Shown here one piece after another: positions 1 through 5,092 of a DNA stretch of 5,556 bases (position 1 is its first letter; every line of letters starts with the position of its first letter). The notes under the pieces were generated by a model. The model saw nothing but the letters and a program-made list of their open reading frames with translations, did not search any database and was not told the origin of the DNA. The DNA is taken from contig JAKLQB010000454.1 in the NCBI GenBank assembly GCA_022013615.1, positions 1 to 5,556 on the forward strand. Reading direction: 5' to 3'. Made by a program: the position numbers and the translations under genes. This stretch comes from Desulfobacterales bacterium. GTDB taxonomy: Bacteria; Desulfobacterota; DSM-4660; Desulfatiglandales; Desulfatiglandaceae.

Positions 1-180
1 ATTGAAATATGAATCTTTTCCTTATCTTAATCCCTCAATCCCTAAATTCACAATTCCTCAATTTGGCTCCATATAGCCATTATGATGACGATGGTGTCCA
101 AAAATCGGACCTAGTTTTTAGATCAAATAACGAGGTCTGAACTTTCAAATCCAAGCTGTTTTTTGTTCAATCCTAAGCCT

Positions 181-207
181 TTTTCCCTGCTTCGTGATCA
201 GGGAAAA
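181..207. repeat. Perfect 9-bp inverted repeat downstream of the aminotransferase gene
   Basis: TTTTCCCTG (181-189) and CAGGGAAAA (199-207) are exact reverse complements around a 9-base loop. The repeat lies about 90 bases beyond the aminotransferase stop codon, on the side where leftward transcription would end, so it may act as a terminator or RNA-stabilising hairpin. No run of T follows the stem on either strand, so I do not call it an intrinsic terminator. I see no gene or other clear feature in the rest of 1-293. Confidence 0.45.
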
Positions 208-293
208 CTATTGTCGAGCCTGCAAATAGCTCAGTTGAGTGGCTCTGGATTAAGGGGAAGTCAATACTAAAACGAGACCGGCTTTTAAGTCCG

Positions 294-1457
294 TTACTCC
301 CTGTAGCGGCGAACGAAGCGTTCAAGCCTGTCCATGGCCTCAGCAAGCCGGTCTTTATTTACAGTACAGGCTAAGCGCACGCAGCCTTTCCCCGAAGGGC
401 CAAAGGCTGCGCCTGGCACTACCACTACCTGTTCCTGGGCCAGCAAATCCAGGGCGAATCGCTCGCAGTCTGAGGTAATCTCGGTAATGTTGGGAAAAAT
501 ATAAAAAGAACCAGCCGTTGGGTGGACCCGAATACCAGGCATCTTTTTGAGTCGCTTAAAGACCAGATCACAGCGTTCCCGAAATTCTCTCCACATGGCT
601 TCAAACTGGCCCTGATCAGCCCGCAAGGCTGCCAGGGCGGCCCGCTGGCTGACGCTGCTGGCGCAACTGGTCTGGTAGGTGACAACTTTGAGCATCTCTT
701 CAATGAGCCAGGCAGGTCCGTACGCATAGCCCAAACGCCAGCCGGTCATGGCAAAGGTCTTTGAAAAGGAGTTGACCACCACAGTCCGCTCAGGCATCCC
801 CGGTCGGGTGTAAATAGATTCATGCCTGCCCTTAAAGACCAGCCTGTCGTAGACCTCATCGGACAGGACCAGCAGGTCGTGGTTCACGGCTATCTCGGCC
901 AAGTCGTCCAGGACCTGACCGGGGATTACGCTCCCCGTGGGGTTGTTGGGCGTGTTTACAATAAGTATTTTGGTTTTTGGTGTCAGGATCTTTTCCACTG
1001 CTTCAGGCCTCAGGATGAAGCCATCCTCGAAACTGGTGGGGATGTAGACCATCTCTCCACCGGCAAAGGCAATCTGCGCTCTGTATGCCGGGAAATGGGG
1101 TTCGTGAACCAGCACCTCTTCGCCCGGCTCTAACACGGCGCGCAAACAGGCTGTGAGGCCTCCCATGCCACCGTGTGTGATAAGCAACTGGGACTCGTCT
1201 ACTTCCAGGCCAGAATGCTCTTTGATGGAACGTGACAGCTCCTGGATCAAGTCGGTGTAACCACGAGAGGGAGTATAATGGGTGTGGCCTGCAAGGGCAT
1301 CGTCAAAGGCTCCCTGGCAGATCTTCCCGGGCGTATCAAAATCCGGTTCGCCTATACCGAGGGAAATGACATCCTTGTATGCAGCCGCCTTGAGAGACAT
1401 CTCCCTGATAACGCTTGGCACTATGTTACGGACGCATGTGGCTATCTTATTTTTCAT
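294..1457 (-). CDS. PLP-dependent aminotransferase, class I/II (aspartate aminotransferase fold type I)
   Basis: A complete 387-residue protein of the usual length for the fold type I aminotransferase family, which transfers amino groups between amino acids and 2-oxo acids in the cytoplasm with pyridoxal phosphate. The family signatures are in order: the N-terminal substrate-loop motif SLGIGEPDFDTP (32-43), YTPSRGY (61-67), the NTPNNPTG cofactor-site motif (168-175), LSDEVYD (198-204) with D200 for the pyridine nitrogen, SFSKTFAMTGWRLGY (230-244) with K233 as the PLP-binding lysine, and VRLACT (360-365) with R361 for the substrate carboxylate. The ATG at 1457 is preceded on its strand by a G-rich stretch about 11 bases away, a rather distant ribosome site. 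The gene is clearly richer in GC than everything to its right. Substrate specificity (aspartate, aromatic, alanine or a biosynthetic acceptor) cannot be read from sequence alone, so no symbol is given. It stands alone in the window. Confidence 0.95.
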   Translation of the reverse strand: MKNKIATCVRNIVPSVIREMSLKAAAYKDVISLGIGEPDFDTPGKICQGAFDDALAGHTHYTPSRGYTDLIQELSRSIKEHSGLEVDESQLLITHGGMGGLTACLRAVLEPGEEVLVHEPHFPAYRAQIAFAGGEMVYIPTSFEDGFILRPEAVEKILTPKTKILIVNTPNNPTGSVIPGQVLDDLAEIAVNHDLLVLSDEVYDRLVFKGRHESIYTRPGMPERTVVVNSFSKTFAMTGWRLGYAYGPAWLIEEMLKVVTYQTSCASSVSQRAALAALRADQGQFEAMWREFRERCDLVFKRLKKMPGIRVHPTAGSFYIFPNITEITSDCERFALDLLAQEQVVVVPGAAFGPSGKGCVRLACTVNKDRLAEAMDRLERFVRRYRE

Positions 1458-2210
1458 GGTTTTAATAGTCCCCCAAATTTGGTTTTCTCAGGCATAGTTA
1501 TTACCACAGAAGCTCAATTGGTGCCGGACAAAATAGGCAAGCGCCTAAAGTTAAGGAATTCAGACATTTATTATAGGTTTCATCATGCTATCAGCGCACC
1601 TGAAAGATGGGGGGTGCATACCTCAGTGTCGTTGGATTATCGATTAGCAAGCCGAAGGCGTACCACAACTTTTGCTCACTTTGGTCACTTCGAATTTTAG
1701 TTCATTCTGTTAAATTTATAAACAAATCGCCCGATGTGTTAACCCATTTTTTATGCCAAGAAAAATTTAAGTTAGAGCAGTTCCGGGGAAAAAACCCCGT
1801 GATGATGAAAGGAGCACATCAATTCGCATGCTCTACAACCATGGCAGAGTTGAGCGTTTCTAACTATTTTTATGGTGGTTAACCTTTCAGGCCTCCTATG
1901 CAAGCTCATTTGCTTTTGGACCGAAATATGTGTGCATCACCGTCATGAGGCTGATTTTAGAACTTCTCCGCTTTGACTCATGTACAATTTTCAGAATGAT
2001 TTTACTGAATAAATTAGAAACAATGTCGTCTCTCTGGGCCGCAGTCTCTGTGGGCCGGAGGCTGGTTCAGGATTTTTTACCTGTGTTTATGTTTTCAAAA
2101 CCATATCAGTGAGGTCCTGTCAACCTATTTTGACAGATTAAACCGCACAATTTTCTATGGAAAGGTGGTCTTCCAACGCCAATCATTTTAGAACCAAACA
2201 AGGGGAAAGT
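1458..2210. other. Gene-poor stretch between the aminotransferase and the mobile element
   Basis: About 750 bases without a convincing gene. Open frames at 1607-1882 and 1930-2112 have no recognisable protein character (rich in Phe, Ser and Cys, no motif) and no good ribosome site. Small structures are visible: a TAGGC/GCCTA hairpin at about 1533-1546, a CGGGG-A6-CCCCG hairpin at 1784-1799, and a GC-rich pair of near-repeats at 2031-2044 and 2045-2060 that can fold back on itself, followed by a run of T at 2073-2078. On the minus strand a TATAAT (1570-1575) lies upstream of the aminotransferase but has no good -35 partner. Confidence 0.5.
2117..2136. repeat. 7-bp inverted repeat containing a TTGACA hexamer
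   Basis: CTGTCAA (2117-2123) and TTGACAG (2130-2136) form a perfect inverted repeat around a 6-base centre. The right arm includes TTGACA, but 17-18 bases downstream there is only TTCTAT/TCTATG, a poor -10. It may be an operator or a weak promoter for the short frame starting at 2157. Its role is unknown. Confidence 0.3.
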
Positions 2211-2218
2211 GAAAAAGG
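2157..2218 (+). other. Possible 5' part of a host reading frame interrupted by the mobile element
   Basis: An ATG at 2157 opens a frame that reaches the element boundary at 2218. If the element and one copy of the 8-base duplication are removed, the frame joins the sequence from 5535 without a stop and stays open to the window end: after EKG at the junction it reads QHLTFVL. The frame carries a KQGESEKG stretch but I do not recognise a family, there is no clear Shine-Dalgarno site, and ten open codons after the junction are not statistically strong. I offer it as a candidate disrupted gene only. Confidence 0.22.
2211..2218. repeat. Left target-site duplication (8 bp)
   Basis: GAAAAAGG directly abuts the outer end of the left inverted repeat and is repeated exactly, in the same orientation, directly outside the right inverted repeat (5527-5534). 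An 8-base duplication fits the 8-9 bases I recall as typical of IS1-family insertion. Confidence 0.85.
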
Positions 2219-2237
2219 GGTAGTGGGTAGTTTTGAA
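2219..2237 (+). repeat. Left terminal inverted repeat (19 bp)
   Basis: GGTAGTGGGTAGTTTTGAA is identical to the reverse complement of 5508-5526. It contains an internal tandem of GGTAGT and GGGTAGT, which could be two transposase contact sites. The match stops at 2238, where the two ends diverge. Confidence 0.88.
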
Positions 2238-2258
2238 ATTAACAAAAAGATTTTCTCC

Positions 2259-2287
2259 TTGAAATGCTTGACCGGACATGCTATGCT
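2259..2287 (+). promoter_or_regulatory. Extended -10 sigma70-type promoter producing a leaderless mRNA
   Basis: TTGAAA (2259-2264), a 17-base spacer and TATGCT (2282-2287) preceded by TGC, an extended -10. The expected start of transcription, 7 bases past the -10, falls exactly on the A of the ATG at 2294. There is no Shine-Dalgarno site in front of that ATG, so the arrangement is best read as a leaderless gene. Confidence 0.65.
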
Positions 2288-2293
2288 CTTTTC

Positions 2294-2545
2294 ATGGTTA
2301 AACAATCCAAAAAGAAAAAACGTCCTACCGATCTCAATTTGTTGGCTGCCAGTATAGTTGAGGACGCCACAAATGACAATCCCACAGATGAACCTTCCAC
2401 AAAAAATCCTGCCGCTGTTGCTTTAGGCCGCCTTGGTGGTTTAAAGGGTGGCCCTGCCAGAGCCAAGAAACTTACCCCAGAACAGCGCAAGAAAATAGCC
2501 CGTAAAGCTGCTCGATCAAGATGGGCGAAAAGCAAAACCTCTTAA
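2294..2545 (+). CDS. Small basic Ala/Gly/Lys-rich protein, probably nucleic-acid binding; leaderless
   Basis: An 83-residue protein. Its N-terminus is a lysine cluster (KQSKKKKRPTDLN, 3-15), then a helix LLAASIVEDAT (16-26), an acidic/polar linker (27-38), and a conserved-looking basic tail: ALGRLGGLKGGPARAKKL (43-60), TPEQRKKIARKAARSRW (61-77). Short proteins with an N-terminal KKKKRPTDLN-type motif and this A-GRLGG-KGG-ARA...R-IA-KAA-RW tail are, to my knowledge, widespread and functionally uncharacterised. The charge suggests DNA or RNA binding in the cytoplasm. I chose the ATG at 2294 over the in-frame ATG at 2264 because the promoter would start transcription at 2294 and because 2264 lies inside the -35 element. 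It is the first gene of the element, 56 bases from the left terminal repeat. A role as a nucleoid-like or accessory transposition protein is possible but unproven. Confidence 0.8.
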   Translation: MVKQSKKKKRPTDLNLLAASIVEDATNDNPTDEPSTKNPAAVALGRLGGLKGGPARAKKLTPEQRKKIARKAARSRWAKSKTS

Positions 2546-2669
2546 TGCCTATTATTTAAATAGCGCTGCTATCATTAACTTTTACCTGATGTTGTATCCC
2601 CAGCCAAATCATACCACAAAATATTCGCCTTTCCTTCTTTTTTCCTCTTGTAATTAATAGCACTTTCTG

Positions 2670-2746
2670 ATAGCATCACAAAAAATGATAGATATTGTTC
2701 GTTCTGACCTTGACATGATATCCCGTGTGCTATATATTGATGCTAT
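2670..2746. promoter_or_regulatory. 9-bp inverted repeat bracketing the promoter of the winged-helix gene (candidate operator pair)
   Basis: ATAGCATCA (2670-2678) and its exact reverse complement TGATGCTAT (2738-2746) lie on either side of the -35/-10 pair at 2710-2738, the right copy covering the expected transcription start. With one mismatch the match extends to 11 bases. A second hairpin, CTATG (2743-2747) with CATAG (2756-2760), follows in the untranslated leader. The layout suits repression by looping or paired binding, possibly by the product of the gene itself. The rest of 2546-2709 shows only an ATAGC/GCTAT hairpin (2560-2572) and T-rich sequence. Confidence 0.4.
2710..2738 (+). promoter_or_regulatory. 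Sigma70-type promoter for the 136-residue winged-helix gene and perhaps the tRNAs
   Basis: TTGACA (2710-2715), a 17-base spacer and TATATT (2733-2738): five of six consensus bases in the -10 and a perfect -35. Transcription would begin near 2745, giving a leader of about 50 bases before the ATG at 2796. No separate promoter is visible directly before the tRNAs, so read-through from here could supply them. Confidence 0.75.
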
Positions 2747-2795
2747 GAAAAATCGCATAGTAAATATCCTAATATATCAATAGGGAGGTTTGAAA

Positions 2796-3206
2796 ATGAC
2801 AAATCAGGGATTAGGCACAATAGAGATGTTGCGGGAGCGTAAAAAGTGGCTTCAAGAAGAAATTAGGCAGATAGATGTAGCATTAGTTGCGATGGGAGTG
2901 GAATCATCAGTACAAAAACAGGGATATGTGAAAAGCAGGCCATCTGATGGTGTTCAATGGTCCGATAAAGTTGATGAAGTATTTGCACATAATGATGGTG
3001 AGCTGAATTTTAAGGGGGTAGCTGAAAGGTTGGTAGAACTGGGTCTACAAGAAGCACAAGACAAAAAACATAAACCTTCGATCACTGCTTGCCTTGCAAG
3101 GAAAGTTAAACAAGAGAAGATCGAGAGAGCACGTCCTGGATTTTATCGTAGGAAATCAAAAGATGCCATATTATTCGATCAAAATCCAACTGAAGAGATC
3201 AAATAA
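2796..3206 (+). CDS. Coiled-coil / winged-helix (HARE-HTH-like) DNA-binding protein
   Basis: A 136-residue protein with two parts. Residues 8-34 form a charged heptad-like helix (IEMLRERKKWLQEEIRQIDV) likely to dimerise. After a linker, residues 55-119 read as a winged helix: helix WSDKVDEVFAHND, then LNFKGVAERLVELGL, then SITACLARKVKQEKIERAR ending in PGFYRRK, where the G-[FY]-Y wing is typical of HARE-HTH and similar domains. The ATG at 2796 is preferred to the TTG at 2790 because AGGGAGGT (2782-2789) sits 7 bases before the ATG but would touch the TTG. The protein lacks any enzymatic domain in view. It is a candidate regulator of the element or a targeting or accessory factor for the transposase. 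A strong promoter with flanking inverted repeats suggests autoregulation. The family assignment rests on pattern, not on a search. Confidence 0.8.
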   Translation: MTNQGLGTIEMLRERKKWLQEEIRQIDVALVAMGVESSVQKQGYVKSRPSDGVQWSDKVDEVFAHNDGELNFKGVAERLVELGLQEAQDKKHKPSITACLARKVKQEKIERARPGFYRRKSKDAILFDQNPTEEIK

Positions 3207-3208
3207 AA

Positions 3209-3237
3209 AAAGGGGTAGCTAAAATAACTACCCCTTT
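3209..3237 (+). terminator. Hairpin between the winged-helix gene and the tRNAs, weak terminator
   Basis: AAAGGGGTAG (3209-3218) pairs perfectly with CTACCCCTTT (3228-3237) around a 9-base loop, starting 2 bases after the stop codon. Only three T residues end the stem, followed by AAAATAT, so termination may be partial and could let transcription into the tRNAs 8 bases further on. The stem sequence AAAGGGGTAG is also found at the left element end (2214-2223), which may be coincidence. Confidence 0.6.
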
Positions 3238-3244
3238 AAAATAT

Positions 3245-3340
3245 GGCGGGTTGGCAGAGCTGGCTAATTGCGCTTGGCTTATAACCAAAAGTCGGTGTTG
3301 GTAGCATCGACCGAGGGTTCGAATCCCTCACCCGCCGCCA
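3245..3340 (+). tRNA. Class II (long variable arm) tRNA with UAU anticodon, G discriminator, encoded CCA
   Basis: A full cloverleaf. The acceptor stem is GGCGGGT/ACCCGCC (3245-3251, 3330-3336) with 7 Watson-Crick pairs. T8 and G9 follow, then a D stem GCAG/TTGC with the canonical loop AGCTGGCTAA (G18-G19 present). The anticodon stem CTTGG/CCAAA (3273-3277, 3285-3289) has four pairs and a terminal C-A mismatch. Its 7-base loop CTTATAA gives anticodon TAT (3280-3282) after T33. A 7-bp variable stem GTCGGTG/CATCGAC (3291-3297, 3305-3311) follows, then the T arm GAGGG-TTCGAAT-CCCTC, G73 and an encoded CCA. UAU would read the isoleucine codon AUA, but isoleucine tRNAs have short variable loops and A73. 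A long arm plus G73 is the bacterial serine pattern. Thus body and anticodon disagree. It could carry serine (or another amino acid) to AUA codons, carry isoleucine despite its shape, or serve outside translation. Confidence 0.85.
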
Positions 3341-3344
3341 AAAA

Positions 3345-3419
3345 GCCCCTGTAGTGGAATTGGATACCATGATTGGCCGCTAACCTTTCGGTCCCGGTTC
3401 GAATCCGGGTGGGGGCTCC
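3345..3419 (+). tRNA. Atypical short-variable-loop tRNA (apparent GCU anticodon, U discriminator) or tRNA-like RNA
   Basis: It begins 4 bases after the CCA of the first tRNA. The acceptor stem is GCCCCTG/TGGGGGC (3345-3351, 3410-3416) with two G-U pairs, the D stem GTGG/CCAT with loop AATTGGATA (G18-G19 present), and the T arm a perfect CCCGG-TTCGAAT-CCGGG. The discriminator is T73, and the 3' end reads CCT, so the terminal A would have to be added. The anticodon arm is abnormal: ATTGG/CCTTT has two T-T mismatches, and the loop CCGCTAA has C at position 33 instead of the near-universal U. By position the anticodon is GCT (serine AGC/AGU), yet serine tRNAs are class II with G73. An alternative fold pairs GGCCG (3375-3379) with CGGTC (3389-3393), giving a 9-base loop and stealing a T-stem base. 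It may be a decaying tRNA, a non-decoding tRNA-like RNA, or a divergent functional tRNA. Confidence 0.6.
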
Positions 3420-3427
3420 TTTTTATA

Positions 3428-3456
3428 AAGATAATAAAAAAAAATGGCTTTGTCAA
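3428..3456 (-). promoter_or_regulatory. Possible leftward promoter facing the tRNAs
   Basis: On the minus strand, TTGACA (3456-3451), a 17-base spacer and TATCTT (3433-3428). The -35 is perfect and the -10 matches four of six bases. It lies back to back with the transposase promoter and would produce RNA antisense to both tRNAs. The A and T runs around it make chance matches more likely. Confidence 0.35.
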
Positions 3457-3467
3457 CTTTTTTTTTC

Positions 3468-3496
3468 TTGACATTACTTAAGCGCTCAAGTATAAT
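3468..3496 (+). promoter_or_regulatory. Full-consensus sigma70 promoter of the transposase gene
   Basis: TTGACA (3468-3473), exactly 17 bases, TATAAT (3491-3496): every consensus base is present. Transcription would start near 3503, about 27 bases before the ATG at 3530. So strong a promoter for a transposase implies repression, matching the palindromes that overlap it. Confidence 0.88.
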
Positions 3497-3515
3497 GGTC
3501 ATTATGAAAATAATG
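3476..3515. promoter_or_regulatory. Overlapping palindromes in the transposase promoter (candidate operators)
   Basis: The promoter spacer holds ACTTAAGCGCTCAAGT (3476-3491), a 16-base palindrome with one mismatched pair. From the -10 into the start region run ATAATG (3492-3497), CATTAT (3500-3505) and ATAATG (3510-3515), where the middle arm can pair with either neighbour. The first looks like a dimeric repressor site sitting between -35 and -10. The second set covers the transcription start and early mRNA. The repressor is unknown; the 136-residue winged-helix protein is one candidate. Confidence 0.6.
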
Positions 3516-3529
3516 GAAGGAGAAAGGCC

Positions 3530-4354
3530 ATGAATAAATTGAGCACAGAGCGTAGAGTACAAATCCTTACCTGCCTTGTAGAAGGTAATTCTATTAGGGC
3601 AACATCCCGGATCTCAGGAGTCGCAAAAAATACGGTTATTAAGTTTTTAGTTGATGCTGGTAAAGCATGTGCTGAATATCAGGATAAAACATTAAAAAAC
3701 CTTAATTGCAAACGCATTCAATGTGATGAAATTTGGTCCTTCTGCTACGCTAAACAGAAAAATGTTCCAAGCAAATATAGAGGCCAATTTGGGTATGGCG
3801 ATGTCTGGACCTGGACCGCTATTGATGCTGACACTAAGCTTGTCCCTTCTTGGCTATTAGGCGAGCGAACTGCCGAAATAGCTTGCATTCTTATCCAGGA
3901 TTTGGCCTCACGCCTTAAACATCGTGTGCAGCTTACAACTGATGGGCTTAAAGCATACCTTGAGGCAGTTGAGGGAGTTTTTGGAGCCGATATCGACTAT
4001 TCCATGTTGATAAAATTATATGGAAGCGATTCAGAGGGAGAAAAAAGATATAGTCCGGCTAAAATAATAAGCACAGAAGAAAAAAGGATTGTGGGTAATC
4101 CAGACCCTAAACATATTTCTACGAGCTATGTAGAGAGGCAAAATCTCACTATGAGAATGAGCATGAGACGTTTTACACGATTAACAAATGGTTTCAGTAA
4201 AAAAGTTGAAAACTTAGCCCATGCGGTCTCCCTTCATTTTATGTATTATAATTTTGCTCGGATTCATAGAAGTTTACGGGTGACACCGGCAATGGAGGCC
4301 AAAGTAACAGATCGTCTTTGGGATATTGAAGATATTGTAAGACTAATAAAGTAG
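3530..4354 (+). CDS. IS1-family DDE transposase, single-ORF type
   Basis: A 274-residue protein that should cut and join the element ends. The N-terminus is a helix-turn-helix (SIRATSRISGVAKNTVIKFL, 21-40) closely resembling the HTH of IS1 InsA. The catalytic core matches IS1 InsB in order: QCDEIW (64-69, D66), TTDGLKAY (136-143, D138) and YVERQNLTMR (200-209, E202), followed by GFSKKVE (221-227). Differences from IS1: no zinc-ribbon cysteines before the HTH, one continuous frame instead of a frameshifted InsA-InsB pair, about 63 residues between the second D and E rather than 24, and a longer C-terminus (FARIHRSLRVTPAMEAKVTD, 242-261). AAGGAG (3517-3522) lies 7 bases before the ATG. All catalytic residues are present, so it is probably active. 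Its ends are inferred to be the 19-base repeats at 2219 and 5526. Confidence 0.93.
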   Translation: MNKLSTERRVQILTCLVEGNSIRATSRISGVAKNTVIKFLVDAGKACAEYQDKTLKNLNCKRIQCDEIWSFCYAKQKNVPSKYRGQFGYGDVWTWTAIDADTKLVPSWLLGERTAEIACILIQDLASRLKHRVQLTTDGLKAYLEAVEGVFGADIDYSMLIKLYGSDSEGEKRYSPAKIISTEEKRIVGNPDPKHISTSYVERQNLTMRMSMRRFTRLTNGFSKKVENLAHAVSLHFMYYNFARIHRSLRVTPAMEAKVTDRLWDIEDIVRLIK

Positions 4355-4388
4355 CCTTGTAAAATCCATAAGAAAGGAGGTGAGAATT

Positions 4389-4607
4389 ATGTCTATCCGT
4401 GATGACGTTTACAAACGGGCTGGAGGTAAGTGTGAATGCACAATGAAAACTTGCAGCCAGCATAGTGGACGGTGCTCAGCGATGTTGCGTGGTGAATGGG
4501 AAGTTCATCGCATTACCGCTGGAGGACCGTACACGCTTAGTAATGTTATTGCGATGTGCCAGACGTGCCATCGCAATACCCCGAGTTATGGCGCTGGAAA
4601 ACGCTAA
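4389..4607 (+). CDS. Small HNH-type zinc-finger nuclease-like protein, downstream of the transposase
   Basis: A 72-residue protein consisting of little more than one HNH fold. Cysteines at 15, 17, 22 and 29 (KCECTMKTCSQHSGRC) provide possible metal ligands, then WEVHRI (37-42), GGPYTLSNVIAMC (45-57) and CQTCHRNTPSYG (57-68) give the H, N and CxxCH elements. The position of the second histidine of the usual HH pair is R41. H-R variants are, as far as I know, common in related small HNH proteins, so activity cannot be ruled out. The ATG at 4389 is chosen because AAGGAGG (4374-4380) lies 8 bases upstream, whereas a GTG at 4380 would overlap it. It follows the transposase stop by 34 bases in the same direction with no terminator between, so the two are probably co-transcribed. 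It could nick DNA during transposition, act on rival DNA, or only bind DNA. Confidence 0.85.
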   Translation: MSIRDDVYKRAGGKCECTMKTCSQHSGRCSAMLRGEWEVHRITAGGPYTLSNVIAMCQTCHRNTPSYGAGKR

Positions 4608-4998
4608 ATTCTTGGGATAATTCCTTAAGGGCCGCTTCTACTTGTGGGGCGGCCCTAGGTCGAACAGACAATTCACCAAATATATTACCACTTGGTGTAG
4701 TCTGAATTTTAAGGTTTGCATCATCCCCAACTAATAAATTTAAGCGCAAAGCCAAAAACCCTAAAACAAAATCAGCAAGCTCACGCCAATCATTATCCCA
4801 ATAAGAACCATACCGGAAACACACCCAAGGACCACATGCATCATTTCCTTCACAACTCTCAACTGTTTCCAGACATGGAAATTCACTTAATGCAAAAACG
4901 ATACCTTTTACGCCTCTATCAACTGGAACATTAACCTTCACCCACTCTATGATATGTTTTTCTTTAACACAAATATTTCTTATAGATTTACTTCCCAT
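4546..4998 (-). CDS. Conserved-looking protein of unknown function with SCEGN motif
   Basis: A 150-residue soluble-looking protein with no signal peptide or membrane segment. The centre reads GVKGIVFALSEFPCLETVESCEGN (29-52), GPWVCFRYG (56-64), WRELADFVLGFLALRL (71-86) and TPSGNIFGELSVRPRAA (101-117). Small accessory proteins with an SC[EQ]G[HN] motif after a short alpha/beta unit are familiar to me from mobile regions but have no known role. The N and C cysteines could bind metal. The last 20 residues (131-150) are encoded entirely on the strand opposite the end of the HNH gene. The overlap begins exactly at the HNH stop codon, suggesting that the original C-terminus was lost when the two pieces were joined. 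The start at 4998 has no clear Shine-Dalgarno site, and a GTG within the VKVNV segment (residue 20 onward) is an alternative. It may be transcribed from the minus promoter at 5262-5234, through the structured RNA as a leader. Confidence 0.75.
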   Translation of the reverse strand: MGSKSIRNICVKEKHIIEWVKVNVPVDRGVKGIVFALSEFPCLETVESCEGNDACGPWVCFRYGSYWDNDWRELADFVLGFLALRLNLLVGDDANLKIQTTPSGNIFGELSVRPRAAPQVEAALKELSQEFSVFQRHNSGYCDGTSGTSQ

Positions 4999-5092
4999 AT
5001 TGAGTTTTATGCAGCGGAACTCATTGATTAAAATTAGGTGAGGCTTTTTTGTTTGCTTTTATTTATTAATTCAATTAAACATAAAACAGTTA

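Noticed and set aside
210..235. Sequence resembling a tRNA D arm (TAGCTCAGTTGAGTGGCTC)
   Set aside because: No T arm, anticodon arm or matching acceptor stem follows; taken as chance.
1278..1700. Plus-strand open frames overlapping the aminotransferase start
   Set aside because: They are shadows of the minus-strand gene or of AT-rich non-coding sequence, with no ribosome site or recognisable motif.
2281..2535. Minus-strand open frame opposite the small basic protein
   Set aside because: Its sequence simply mirrors the Ala/Gly/Lys-rich gene on the plus strand, which has the promoter and a family-like motif.
3380..3562. Minus-strand open frame ending in PPPGFEPGPKG
   Set aside because: This is the classic artefact of translating the antisense of a tRNA T arm (GGTTCGAATCC); it also covers two promoter regions.
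4628..4656. AGGGCCGC / GCGGCCCT hairpin after the HNH gene as a terminator
   Set aside because: It has a 13-base loop and no T run, and lies within the coding sequence of the opposite-strand gene (RPRAAPQVEAAL region), so it is more likely a consequence of coding.
4716..4934. Plus-strand 72-residue open frame inside the SCEGN gene
   Set aside because: Histidine- and asparagine-rich shadow of the opposite-strand gene with no ribosome site.
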